6,455 bases of DNA from positions 1-6,455 of the forward strand of contig CAZXOC010000364.1 of the NCBI GenBank assembly GCA_964642165.1, read 5' to 3'. The notes beneath the pieces are model-generated. The model was not told the DNA's origin, did not search any database, and worked only from the letters and a program-made list of their open reading frames with translations. Made by a program: the position numbers and the translations under genes. The DNA is from CAYRVX01 sp964642165 (GTDB lineage Bacteria; Planctomycetota; Phycisphaerae; SM23-33). Position 1 is the stretch's first letter. The number at the start of each line of letters is the position of its first letter. Shown piece after piece: positions 1-6,319 of this stretch.

Positions 1-2013
1 CCCAAGCCGACGGAGGCCGGCGCGAAGCACGCCAACGGCGGCGGCTTCGTGGCATCAACGGCGCATGCCGACCCGACCGCCTACGTCGGGCCTCAAGCCC
101 AAGTCCTCGGCAAGGCCAAGGTCCTCGGCCGCGCGCGCGTTGAGGACTACGCGGTCGTCAGGGACAGCGCGACCGTGCGGGACCACGCCCGCGTCAGCGG
201 CCATGCCGTCGTCAGCGGCGGCGCCACGGTCCGCGATCGCGCGAAGCTCCGCGATTGCGCCACCGTCACGGGCAACACGGTGGTTCGCGACAACGCGCGG
301 ATCCTCGAGCACGCCTACACGGACAGGGGCTGCTCCGAGATCTACGGCAATGCGACGCTCAAGGGCGTCGCGTGGGTCGGGGGCCGCGTCGGCGGCACGG
401 CGATGCTCGACGGCCACTATCGCAAGAGCAACCTCATCGACAAGGGCGTGTGGTTCACCTGGAGCTGGGGGATCGGCCAGAATCCCGGCGAGCACAACAT
501 CGAGCTCGGCGGGCTCTACGCGCAGTACCTGTTCGAGACCCGGCACCCGGTGTTCGCGTGGGACACCTACGGGGCCACGCACGCCATCCTCCACGGCAAG
601 CCGAGAACGGCGACGTACGCGGACAGGAAGGCGTCGAAGTCCCACTCCTACGTCCAGAGCTACGGCAGGAAGCGGAAGGTGGAGTTCAGCGTCCAGACGG
701 CGGGAACGGCGCTGGTGCTCAACGGGCGCGACCAGTACCTCGAGCTGCCCCGAGGCGTCGCCGACCTGCACGACGTGTCGATCGTCGTCACGCTCAAGCA
801 CACCGGCGGCAAGCCCGATCAGCGGCTCGTCGAGTTCGCCGCCGACGCCAAGACGCGGATGTACCTGACCTGCGCCGACGCGACGGGTCGCCCCGCGCTC
901 GCCATTACTCGCGGCGGGCAGACGCAGATGCTGCGGTCTTCGGCCCCGATCCCGCAGGGCAAATGGGCCCGGCTGACCCTCGTCCTCAGCGGCGATACGG
1001 GCATCCTCCAGATCGACGGCAAGACCGTCGCGCGGGACGATCGCATCACGCTGAACCCCGACGACCTTCGCGCGACCACGTGCCTCATCGGGCGCGGCCT
1101 GGAGGGCGATTTCTTCGCCGGCGAGCTCGAGGACGTGAGCATCTACGGCGTGCCGCTGATCGACGAGGAGGCGCCGGCGCCCGACCCCGCCGAATGGTCC
1201 ATCGCCCCCGTTCTGGTCACCGACTCAACCGCCGTGATGCGCGCGGCGCCCGGCAAGGACCCGTTGGGCGGCGTCGAGTACCTGTTCGAGGAGACGACCG
1301 GCAACCCCGGCGGCGACGACAGCGAGTGGCGGAAGTCGCCCGTGTTCCGCGACGAAGGACTGCGGGCCGGCTCGCGGTACTCCTATCGGCTCAAGATGCG
1401 AGACGTCCACGGCAACGAGACGAAGTGGTCGAAGGCCGCCGGCCTCGCCTGCAAGAAGCCCAAGGCCTTCGTCCAGAGCGCGGACCGGGACGGCCTGGTG
1501 GTCATCGAGGCCGAGCACTTCACCCGCAAGGTCGCCGCGCCCGACGGGCACGAGTGGAAGCTCGACACCGCACGCAAGGGATACGGCGGCACCGGCGCCA
1601 TGAAGGCGCTGCCCAACCGGGGAACGCAGCACGACGGCGACTTCGCGGCGCACAGCCCGCGAATGGACTACGTCATCGAGTTCACCAGGAAGGGGCGTCA
1701 CTGGATCTGGGTGCGCGGCTTCGGCTCGAACCCCAACACCGATTCGATTCACGCCGGGCTGGACCTCGAGCCGGCCGACTGGGGCCGCAACGTCCAGACG
1801 GGCAGGGGCAAGTACGTCTGGATGAGGCACCCGCGGCCCTTCGAGATCCGCGAGGCGGGCGTGCGCACCCTCTCGGTGTGGATGCGTGAGGACGGCGCGC
1901 TGCTCGATCGCGTCCTCCTGACCTCGGCGCCCGGCTTCAAGGTCGTGGGGCAGCAGGACGTCGTCACCAAGGGAACGCTTGGGATGGGACCCCCGGAGTC
2001 GCCGCGGAGATAG
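1..2013 (+). CDS. Secreted multidomain protein, 5'-partial: hexapeptide beta-helix, LamG-like, Fn3-like and CBM-like C-terminal domain
   Basis: The reading frame is open from base 1 to the TAG at 2011-2013, so the gene starts upstream. A GTG at 49 lacks a ribosome binding site and is probably internal. Counting that GTG as residue 1, residues 9-90 form a hexapeptide repeat with Ala at 11, 17, 23 and so on to 89 (Thr at 77) and an aliphatic residue two places after most of these, as in left-handed parallel beta-helices. An irregular loop and a few more rungs (about 98-120) follow. Residues about 211-372 look like a LamG/concanavalin-type jelly roll. Residues about 378-465 look like an Fn3-like module (WSIAP near its start, GLRAGSRYSYRLKMRD near its end). 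Residues about 481-633 start with VVIEAEHF and resemble the carbohydrate-binding-like C-terminal domain of GH115 enzymes. No catalytic motif is visible. The likely role is extracellular binding or adhesion to polysaccharide. From memory, similar helix/LamG tails follow DUF6055 (Svx/AvrXca-type) domains; the missing N-terminus would settle this. Confidence 0.85.
   Translation, partial: PKPTEAGAKHANGGGFVASTAHADPTAYVGPQAQVLGKAKVLGRARVEDYAVVRDSATVRDHARVSGHAVVSGGATVRDRAKLRDCATVTGNTVVRDNARILEHAYTDRGCSEIYGNATLKGVAWVGGRVGGTAMLDGHYRKSNLIDKGVWFTWSWGIGQNPGEHNIELGGLYAQYLFETRHPVFAWDTYGATHAILHGKPRTATYADRKASKSHSYVQSYGRKRKVEFSVQTAGTALVLNGRDQYLELPRGVADLHDVSIVVTLKHTGGKPDQRLVEFAADAKTRMYLTCADATGRPALAITRGGQTQMLRSSAPIPQGKWARLTLVLSGDTGILQIDGKTVARDDRITLNPDDLRATTCLIGRGLEGDFFAGELEDVSIYGVPLIDEEAPAPDPAEWSIAPVLVTDSTAVMRAAPGKDPLGGVEYLFEETTGNPGGDDSEWRKSPVFRDEGLRAGSRYSYRLKMRDVHGNETKWSKAAGLACKKPKAFVQSADRDGLVVIEAEHFTRKVAAPDGHEWKLDTARKGYGGTGAMKALPNRGTQHDGDFAAHSPRMDYVIEFTRKGRHWIWVRGFGSNPNTDSIHAGLDLEPADWGRNVQTGRGKYVWMRHPRPFEIREAGVRTLSVWMREDGALLDRVLLTSAPGFKVVGQQDVVTKGTLGMGPPESPRR
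73..318 (+). repeat. Degenerate 18-nt coding repeat for hexapeptide beta-helix rungs
   Basis: An Ala codon recurs every 18 nt from position 79 (79, 97, 115 and on to 313), with one Thr codon at 277. A Val, Leu or Ile codon follows two codons later at most rungs. The nucleotide copies are diverged and the period is clear only in protein, which points to an old repeat kept for fold rather than a recent tandem expansion. About fourteen hexapeptides would make between four and five helical coils. Confidence 0.75.
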
Positions 2014-2018
2014 CCGGG

Positions 2019-2060
2019 CGTCCCGCTCCAGCTACCGTCCGGGCGCGGCCCGCCGGGACG
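2019..2060 (+). terminator. Nested GC hairpin between the two plus-strand genes
   Basis: CGTCCCG at 2019-2025 pairs perfectly with CGGGACG at 2054-2060. Inside its loop, CGGGC at 2040-2044 pairs with GCCCG at 2048-2052 around a 3-nt loop. The structure begins six bases after the upstream stop codon, as a terminator or 3'-end stabiliser would. There is no T-run after it, so it is not a classical intrinsic terminator. It could also be a leader structure of the next gene, or chance pairing in GC-rich DNA. Confidence 0.35.
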
Positions 2061-2086
2061 TAACGCATGCGAGCGGGCCAGTCAAC

Positions 2087-2091
2087 AGGAG
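2087..2091 (+). promoter_or_regulatory. Ribosome binding site AGGAG
   Basis: AGGAG lies six bases upstream of the ATG at 2098. This fixes that start, and the protein it gives opens with a standard signal peptide. Confidence 0.75.
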
Positions 2092-2097
2092 ATCGTC

Positions 2098-3594
2098 ATG
2101 AGACAGTCGATCTGGACATGGTGTGTGGCGGCGGGGCTGGTCGCCGGGATGGCGGCGCCGGCGCGGGCGCTGCGGAAGCGGGCGACCTACGGCGTGCAGA
2201 CCAAGGCCGTCCCGGACGCCCAGGCGGGCGGGTGGTTCATCAACCTCGGCATCACGGGCGCGCGCGGGAAGCTCCTGCCCGAGGCCCCGACCGTGATGGA
2301 GGTGGCCTACGTCTTCCCGAAGACGCCCGCGCAGGGCAAGCTGAAGGTCGGCGACAAGATCGTCGGCGCCAACGGCAAGCCCTTCCGGACGCCGCACAAG
2401 TTCGGCTACGGCGTGAACTACTTCGGCTACGAGGGGCCGATGATGGACATCGGCAACGCGCTCGAGGCCAGCCAGGGCCCCAAGCTCAAAGGCAAGCTGA
2501 CGTTCGACGTGATCCGCGGCGACGAGAAGATGCGGATCGAGCTGAAGCTGCCGACCCGCTACGGCCGGTTCTCCAAGACCTACCCGTTCCAGTGCAAGAA
2601 GACCGACCTGATCCTCAAGGAGCTCTACGCGTACCTCCTCCGCCGGCAGCGGGCGGACGGATCGTGGACGGGGCGGCCGCACGTCAACGCCTTCGCGGCC
2701 CTGGCGCTGCTGGCCGGCGGCGAGAAGAAGCACATGCCCGCGGTGCGGCGGGCGATGGGATACTTCGCGAAGACCACCAACGACCGGATCGACTACGGCG
2801 GGCTGGACTGCTGGAAGTACGGCCTCTACGGCGTGTGCCTGGCCGAGTTCTACCTCTCGACGGGCGACAAGCGGGTCCTGAAGGAGCTGGAGGAGATCAA
2901 CCGCTGGCTGGTCCAGGCCCAGTTCGAGAAGCACTACCGCAGGGGCAAGGGCGCCGGCGGATGGGGCCACCGGCCGAAGGACCGCCCTGGAGGCAACGGC
3001 TACGGCCCGATCTGCATCATCACGGCGCAGGCGATGGCGGCGTGGTCGCTGATGGCCCAGTGCGGCATCGAGGTCGACCGCAGGCGGGTCCGCCTCGCCC
3101 ACGAGTTCCTGGCCAAGGGGACGAACAACATCGGCTACGTCTGGTACAAGGACGGCAACGGCGGGAACAACAAGTATGCCGACATGGGCCGGACCGGCGG
3201 CTCGGCCGTCGCCCACGCCATGTGCCCGTTCGGCGGCAAGGCGTTCCGCGACTTCGCGCTGCGCAACGCCCGGTGCATCGGCACGAACTACAAGACCTTC
3301 CCCGACACGCACGGCTCGCCCCTGCTCGGCATGGGGTGGACGGCGCTGGGCGCGGCGGTCGACCCGGCGAGCTTCCGCAGGCTCATGGACAAGCACGTGT
3401 GGCACTTCAACCTGGCGCACTGCCCGGACGGCACGTTCTACTACCAGCCGAACCGCGACAACAACGCCCAGGACTACCACAACGACCCGCGCCTGTCCGC
3501 TTCCGCGACCACGGCGCTGATCCTCTCCATCAAGCACAAGTCGCTGCGGATGACGGGCGCGAAGCCCGCGGCCGGCGCATCCGCCAGCCGCTGA
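2098..3594 (+). CDS. Secreted PDZ plus alpha/alpha-toroid protein, DUF6288-like, function unknown
   Basis: A 498-residue protein with a well-placed ribosome binding site. Residues 1-24 are a type I signal peptide: basic start, hydrophobic core and ARA at 22-24 before Leu25. No lipobox Cys is present, so it is probably released to the periplasm or exterior. Residues about 62-151 resemble a PDZ domain, with GKLKVGDKIVGANGKPF at 80-96 and a closing strand near 134-151. Residues about 168-480 are helical with repeated Gly/Trp/Asp turns (ADGSW at 186-190, GGWGHRP at 287-293, DTHGSPLLGMGW at 403-414), like the alpha/alpha toroids of prenyltransferases and squalene-hopene cyclases. The terpene-cyclase DxDD motif is absent, so cyclase activity is not supported. 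The C-terminal FYYQPNRDNN at 447-456 and the overall plan match my memory of DUF6288. It lies 84 bases after the upstream gene on the same strand and could be co-transcribed. I cannot assign a function. Confidence 0.88.
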   Translation: MRQSIWTWCVAAGLVAGMAAPARALRKRATYGVQTKAVPDAQAGGWFINLGITGARGKLLPEAPTVMEVAYVFPKTPAQGKLKVGDKIVGANGKPFRTPHKFGYGVNYFGYEGPMMDIGNALEASQGPKLKGKLTFDVIRGDEKMRIELKLPTRYGRFSKTYPFQCKKTDLILKELYAYLLRRQRADGSWTGRPHVNAFAALALLAGGEKKHMPAVRRAMGYFAKTTNDRIDYGGLDCWKYGLYGVCLAEFYLSTGDKRVLKELEEINRWLVQAQFEKHYRRGKGAGGWGHRPKDRPGGNGYGPICIITAQAMAAWSLMAQCGIEVDRRRVRLAHEFLAKGTNNIGYVWYKDGNGGNNKYADMGRTGGSAVAHAMCPFGGKAFRDFALRNARCIGTNYKTFPDTHGSPLLGMGWTALGAAVDPASFRRLMDKHVWHFNLAHCPDGTFYYQPNRDNNAQDYHNDPRLSASATTALILSIKHKSLRMTGAKPAAGASASR

Positions 3595-3620
3595 GAGCTG
3601 ACCGCGGGGTGGTCGCGCCA

Positions 3621-3644
3621 GGGACGGGCCTCGCGGCCCGCCCC
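3621..3644 (-). terminator. Hairpin in the convergent intergenic spacer, probable 3' end of the transporter transcript
   Basis: Bases 3621-3630 and 3635-3644 form a stem around a 4-nt loop. In the minus-strand transcript all ten pairs form, including one G-U wobble, and the loop reads GCGA, a GNRA tetraloop. In the plus-strand transcript the same position is an A-C mismatch, leaving a 6-bp inner stem plus three outer pairs. It lies between the convergent stops at 3594 and 3662, so it may serve both transcripts, better for the transporter. No U-tract follows on either strand. Confidence 0.5.
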
Positions 3645-3661
3645 TCTCGGGCAGGCGGGGG

Positions 3662-4456
3662 CTACCGGGCGCGGACCAGCGGGACGTCGCTGCCGGGGGC
3701 GGGCAGCAGGTCGATCTCCACGTCGTAGGCCTCGCGGAGGATGTCCTCGCGGACGACCTCGCCGGGCGCCCCGGCGGCCACGACGCGCCCGTCGCGGAGC
3801 AGCACCAGCTCGTCGGCGAAGCGGGCGGCGAGGTTGACGTCGTGGCTGACGCAGACGACGGCCATGGGCCAGTCGTGCGCCAGCCGCCGCATCATCCGGT
3901 AGATGCGCAACTGGTTGCGGATGTCGAGGTGGCTGGTGGGCTCGTCCAGCAGGACCACCGACGGCTGCTGGGCCAGCGCCCGGGCGATCATCACGCGCTG
4001 CGCCTCGCCGCCGGAGAGCTCCTCCAGCAGGCGGTCGGCGAAGGCGAGCGTCTGGGTCATCTTCATCGCCTCGCGCGCGACGGCGAGGTCGCCGGGCCCG
4101 GCCAGCCCCAGCAGGCCCGTGTGTGCGAAGCGCCCCATCAGCACCACCTGCCGGACGGTGAAGCTGAACGCCGATGCCGGGAACTGCGGCACGTACGCCA
4201 TGAGGCGCGCCAGCGCGCGCGGCGAGCGCCCCCGCACGGGCGCGCCGTCCAGGAGGATCGTGCCGGCGGCGGGCACGAGCTGGCCGAGCAGGCACTTCAG
4301 CAGCGTCGTCTTGCCCGAGCCGTTCGGGCCGAGCAGACACGCGAGCCTTCCGGAGGCGGCCGCCAGGCTCACGCCGCGAAGGACCGGCTCCTGCGCGCGG
4401 TACTCGAAGGCGACGCTCTCGGCCGTCAGGACGTGCGGGTCGTCGTCGGCGGTCAT
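3662..4456 (-). CDS. ABC transporter ATP-binding protein, FecE/BtuD/HmuV type
   Basis: This 264-residue protein is the cytoplasmic ATPase that drives import through the fused permease encoded just upstream. All nucleotide-binding motifs are intact: Walker A GPNGSGKT at 43-50, Q-loop Gln91 in YVPQ, signature LSGGEAQR at 147-154, Walker B VVLLDEP at 167-173, D-loop SHLD at 175-178 and switch His205 in VSHD. The C-terminal tail near 244-264 (YDVEIDLLPAPGSDVPLV) and the overall length are typical of ATPases of cobalamin, heme and siderophore importers. The start is the ATG at 4456, with GGGAG eight bases upstream. It shares an ATGA with the stop of the permease gene, so the two are almost certainly translationally coupled. 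The same frame stays open far upstream, but that part is an out-of-frame reading of the permease. The substrate class is set by the partner protein and remains undecided between cobalamin, heme and Fe-siderophore. Confidence 0.95.
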   Translation of the reverse strand: MTADDDPHVLTAESVAFEYRAQEPVLRGVSLAAASGRLACLLGPNGSGKTTLLKCLLGQLVPAAGTILLDGAPVRGRSPRALARLMAYVPQFPASAFSFTVRQVVLMGRFAHTGLLGLAGPGDLAVAREAMKMTQTLAFADRLLEELSGGEAQRVMIARALAQQPSVVLLDEPTSHLDIRNQLRIYRMMRRLAHDWPMAVVCVSHDVNLAARFADELVLLRDGRVVAAGAPGEVVREDILREAYDVEIDLLPAPGSDVPLVRAR

Positions 4457-4469
4457 GCGGCCATCTCCC
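4453..4469 (-). promoter_or_regulatory. Ribosome binding site and ATGA start/stop overlap coupling permease to ATPase
   Basis: On the minus strand GGGAG (4465-4469) lies eight bases before the ATPase ATG (4454-4456). The permease TGA occupies 4453-4455, giving a 4-base ATGA overlap. The arrangement fits translational coupling and matched production of the two transporter polypeptides. Confidence 0.8.
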
Positions 4470-6192
4470 GGAAGCGCTTGCGCAGGAGATAGATGAAGAA
4501 CGGCCCGCCGGTGAGGGCGGTCAGGATGCCGACGGGGATGAGGCTGACCCCCACGTACGGGCCGATGCGGCGGCAGAGGGTCTCGGCGAGGACGAGGAAG
4601 ACCGCCCCGGCCAGGGCGCTGGCGAGGACGCCCCGGCGGTGCTCGGGTCCGACGACCATGCGGCAGATGTGGGGCACGATGAGCCCGAGGAAGCCGATGG
4701 GCCCGGCGAGGGCCACCGCCGCGGCGGTCATCAGACCGACGGCGAGGAACACGGCCAGCCGCAGGCGCTGGACGGCGACCCCGCTGGAGGAGGCCACGGC
4801 GTCGCCGAGCCCCAGCACGTTCAGGGCGGCCGCGTGCAGCAGCAGGACCAGCCAGCCGGCGCCGATGCAGCCCGCGCAGACGATCAGCAGGACGCGGTCC
4901 ACCGAGTCGGGCAGGCGGCCCATGGCCCAGTGGGCGAAGTCGGCGATCCGGTGCGGGTCGATGTACAGGTAGATCGTCAGCATGATCGCCGCGTTGAACG
5001 TGTTGACGATCACGCCGGAGAGGATCAGCGAGTAGGGGTCCAGGCGCCCGCGGCGCTGGGCGACGGCGTAGACGACGGCGCAGGTCGCCATGGCCCCGGC
5101 GAAGGCCAGCAGCGGCGTGGAAGCCCAGGCGGGCACGGCCCACCACGCGGCCGCCGCCATGCCCAGCAGCACGCCCACCCCCGCGCCGCTGGAGACGCCG
5201 AGGATGTACGGCTCGGCCAGGGGGTTTCGCAGCAGCCCCTGGAGGGCCATTCCCCCGGCCGCCAGCGCCGCCCCCACCACCGCCGCGGCGAGCAGGCGAA
5301 ACACCCACGCCTGCCAGAGCGTCCGCGACGGGCGGGCCGGCGCCGGCTCGGGGGGGTGGATCATCTCCGCCAGCCGCAGGCCCAGGTCCGCCAGGTGCGT
5401 GCCGGGGATGGACCACTCGGGCTCGTTCACCACGACCACGCGTCCGGCGGCCGCCGCGGGCAGGTCCTTCCACTGGAGCCAGTACTCGCGGGCGTCGGCC
5501 TCGGCGCCCTTCGCGGAGGTCTGGCAGATCAGCACGTCCGGGCGGGCGCGGGCGATCGCGTCGATGTGGGTCCGCCGCCATCGCGTCACGCCGGGGATGT
5601 CCGCGCCGGCGTTGACCCCGCCGGCGGCTTCGATGAGGTCGCCGATGAAGTTCCCCGCCCCGGCGACGGTGGGGCGGTCCGTGCCCATCACGAAGAGCAC
5701 GCGCGGGCGCCGCCCGCCGGCCCCCCGGCGGCGGACGATCTCGAGCTTCGCGCGGAAGGCGGCCTCGCACGGCGCGGCGAGGTCACCCCGGCCGAGGACC
5801 TCGCCGATCCGCCGGATCGCCGCGGGAACGTCCGCCAGCTCCTCCAGCCGCAGCTCCACCACCGTCACGTCCGGGCGGGCGGCCCGAACGCCCTGGAACT
5901 TCTCCGGGCTGGTCTGGGCGAAGATCACGTCGGGGCGGACCGCGAGGATCGCCTCGGTGCTGATGTGGAAGGCGTCGCCGACGCGCGGGCGTCGCACGCC
6001 GGGGTCCAGCCGGCAAAACCGGGTGACGCCCACGATCTGGCCGCCGAGGCCCATGTCGAAGAGGATCCGCGTGATGCCCGGGGAGAAGCTCACCACGCGC
6101 GCGGCCCTCCCGCCGGCTCGCGTCGCGGGCGGCGAAGCACCGCCGACCGCCACCGCCGCACCGAGCGCCCAGAGGGCCATGTAGATCCGCAT
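4453..6192 (-). CDS. Fused metal-chelate substrate-binding protein and FecCD/BtuC-family permease
   Basis: A single 579-residue open frame, numbered from ATG 6192. Residues 1-27 are a signal or anchor segment (basic MR, hydrophobic core, then ATRAGG). Residues about 31-280 are a BtuF-like periplasmic binding protein: RVVSFSPGITRI at the start, VGVTRFCRLDP, STEAILAVRPDVIF, then a second lobe with HIDAIARARPDVLICQTS. A short Pro/Ala linker (about 280-289) leads straight into a FecCD permease (about 293-579). This includes VVGAALAAGGMALQGLLRNPLAEP, ILGVSSGAGVG and the GPIGFLGLIVPH segment (497-508), and ends FFIYLLRKR. The permease part is about 290 residues, against the usual 320-350. The missing part is TM1, leaving about nine membrane segments. 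With the ATPase downstream this gives a complete type II importer, probably for cobalamin, heme or an Fe-siderophore. The start is uncertain: a GTG at 6261 has GGAG ten bases upstream but gives a long N-terminal extension. ATG 6192 (weak GAAG, six bases) or ATG 6180 gives a normal signal peptide. Confidence 0.92.
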   Translation of the reverse strand: MRIYMALWALGAAVAVGGASPPATRAGGRAARVVSFSPGITRILFDMGLGGQIVGVTRFCRLDPGVRRPRVGDAFHISTEAILAVRPDVIFAQTSPEKFQGVRAARPDVTVVELRLEELADVPAAIRRIGEVLGRGDLAAPCEAAFRAKLEIVRRRGAGGRRPRVLFVMGTDRPTVAGAGNFIGDLIEAAGGVNAGADIPGVTRWRRTHIDAIARARPDVLICQTSAKGAEADAREYWLQWKDLPAAAAGRVVVVNEPEWSIPGTHLADLGLRLAEMIHPPEPAPARPSRTLWQAWVFRLLAAAVVGAALAAGGMALQGLLRNPLAEPYILGVSSGAGVGVLLGMAAAAWWAVPAWASTPLLAFAGAMATCAVVYAVAQRRGRLDPYSLILSGVIVNTFNAAIMLTIYLYIDPHRIADFAHWAMGRLPDSVDRVLLIVCAGCIGAGWLVLLLHAAALNVLGLGDAVASSSGVAVQRLRLAVFLAVGLMTAAAVALAGPIGFLGLIVPHICRMVVGPEHRRGVLASALAGAVFLVLAETLCRRIGPYVGVSLIPVGILTALTGGPFFIYLLRKRFREMAA

Positions 6193-6289
6193 CGGCCGCT
6201 TCAACGTCCCATCCCTGCCTGCCCGCCCGGAGGCGCCGACCCCGCCGGCCGCGCCGCGCACGGCACCGCCGCTCCGAGGGAAGCAAGCG

Positions 6290-6319
6290 AGTATAGGGCG
6301 TTTCGCGCCCGTCTGGGAA
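6290..6319 (-). promoter_or_regulatory. Putative sigma70-like promoter of the transporter operon, with an inverted repeat in the spacer
   Basis: On the minus strand TTCCCA (6314-6319, four of six to TTGACA) is followed after 18 bases by TATACT (6290-6295, five of six to TATAAT). It is one of the few AT-containing patches in this GC-rich leader. Transcription would start near 6283, giving a leader of about 90 bases to ATG 6192. The spacer contains GGGCG (6306-6310, minus strand) and CGCCC (6296-6300) around a 5-base centre, a possible operator half-site pair or a chance GC palindrome. No recognisable Fur box is present. Confidence 0.5.

Noticed and set aside
49..51. GTG at 49 as the true start of the first gene
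   Set aside because: No ribosome binding site precedes it, no signal peptide follows, and the frame is open back to base 1 with coding-like residues (NGGGF) before it.
55..801. Long antisense frames opposite the left-hand genes
   Set aside because: They are low-complexity Arg/Ala/Val/Asp-rich translations opposite well-supported genes, as expected in GC-rich DNA where stop codons are rare on both strands.
2098..3594. Squalene-hopene cyclase or prenyltransferase assignment for the toroid protein
   Set aside because: There is no DxDD motif or other recognised active-site signature. The signal peptide and PDZ-like domain also do not fit a cytoplasmic isoprenoid enzyme.
3662..5770. A long minus-strand frame that would join the ATPase to about 437 upstream residues
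   Set aside because: The upstream part is Arg/Pro/Gly-rich, has no recognisable domain, and is an out-of-frame reading of the permease gene. The ATPase has its own ATG and ribosome binding site at 4456.
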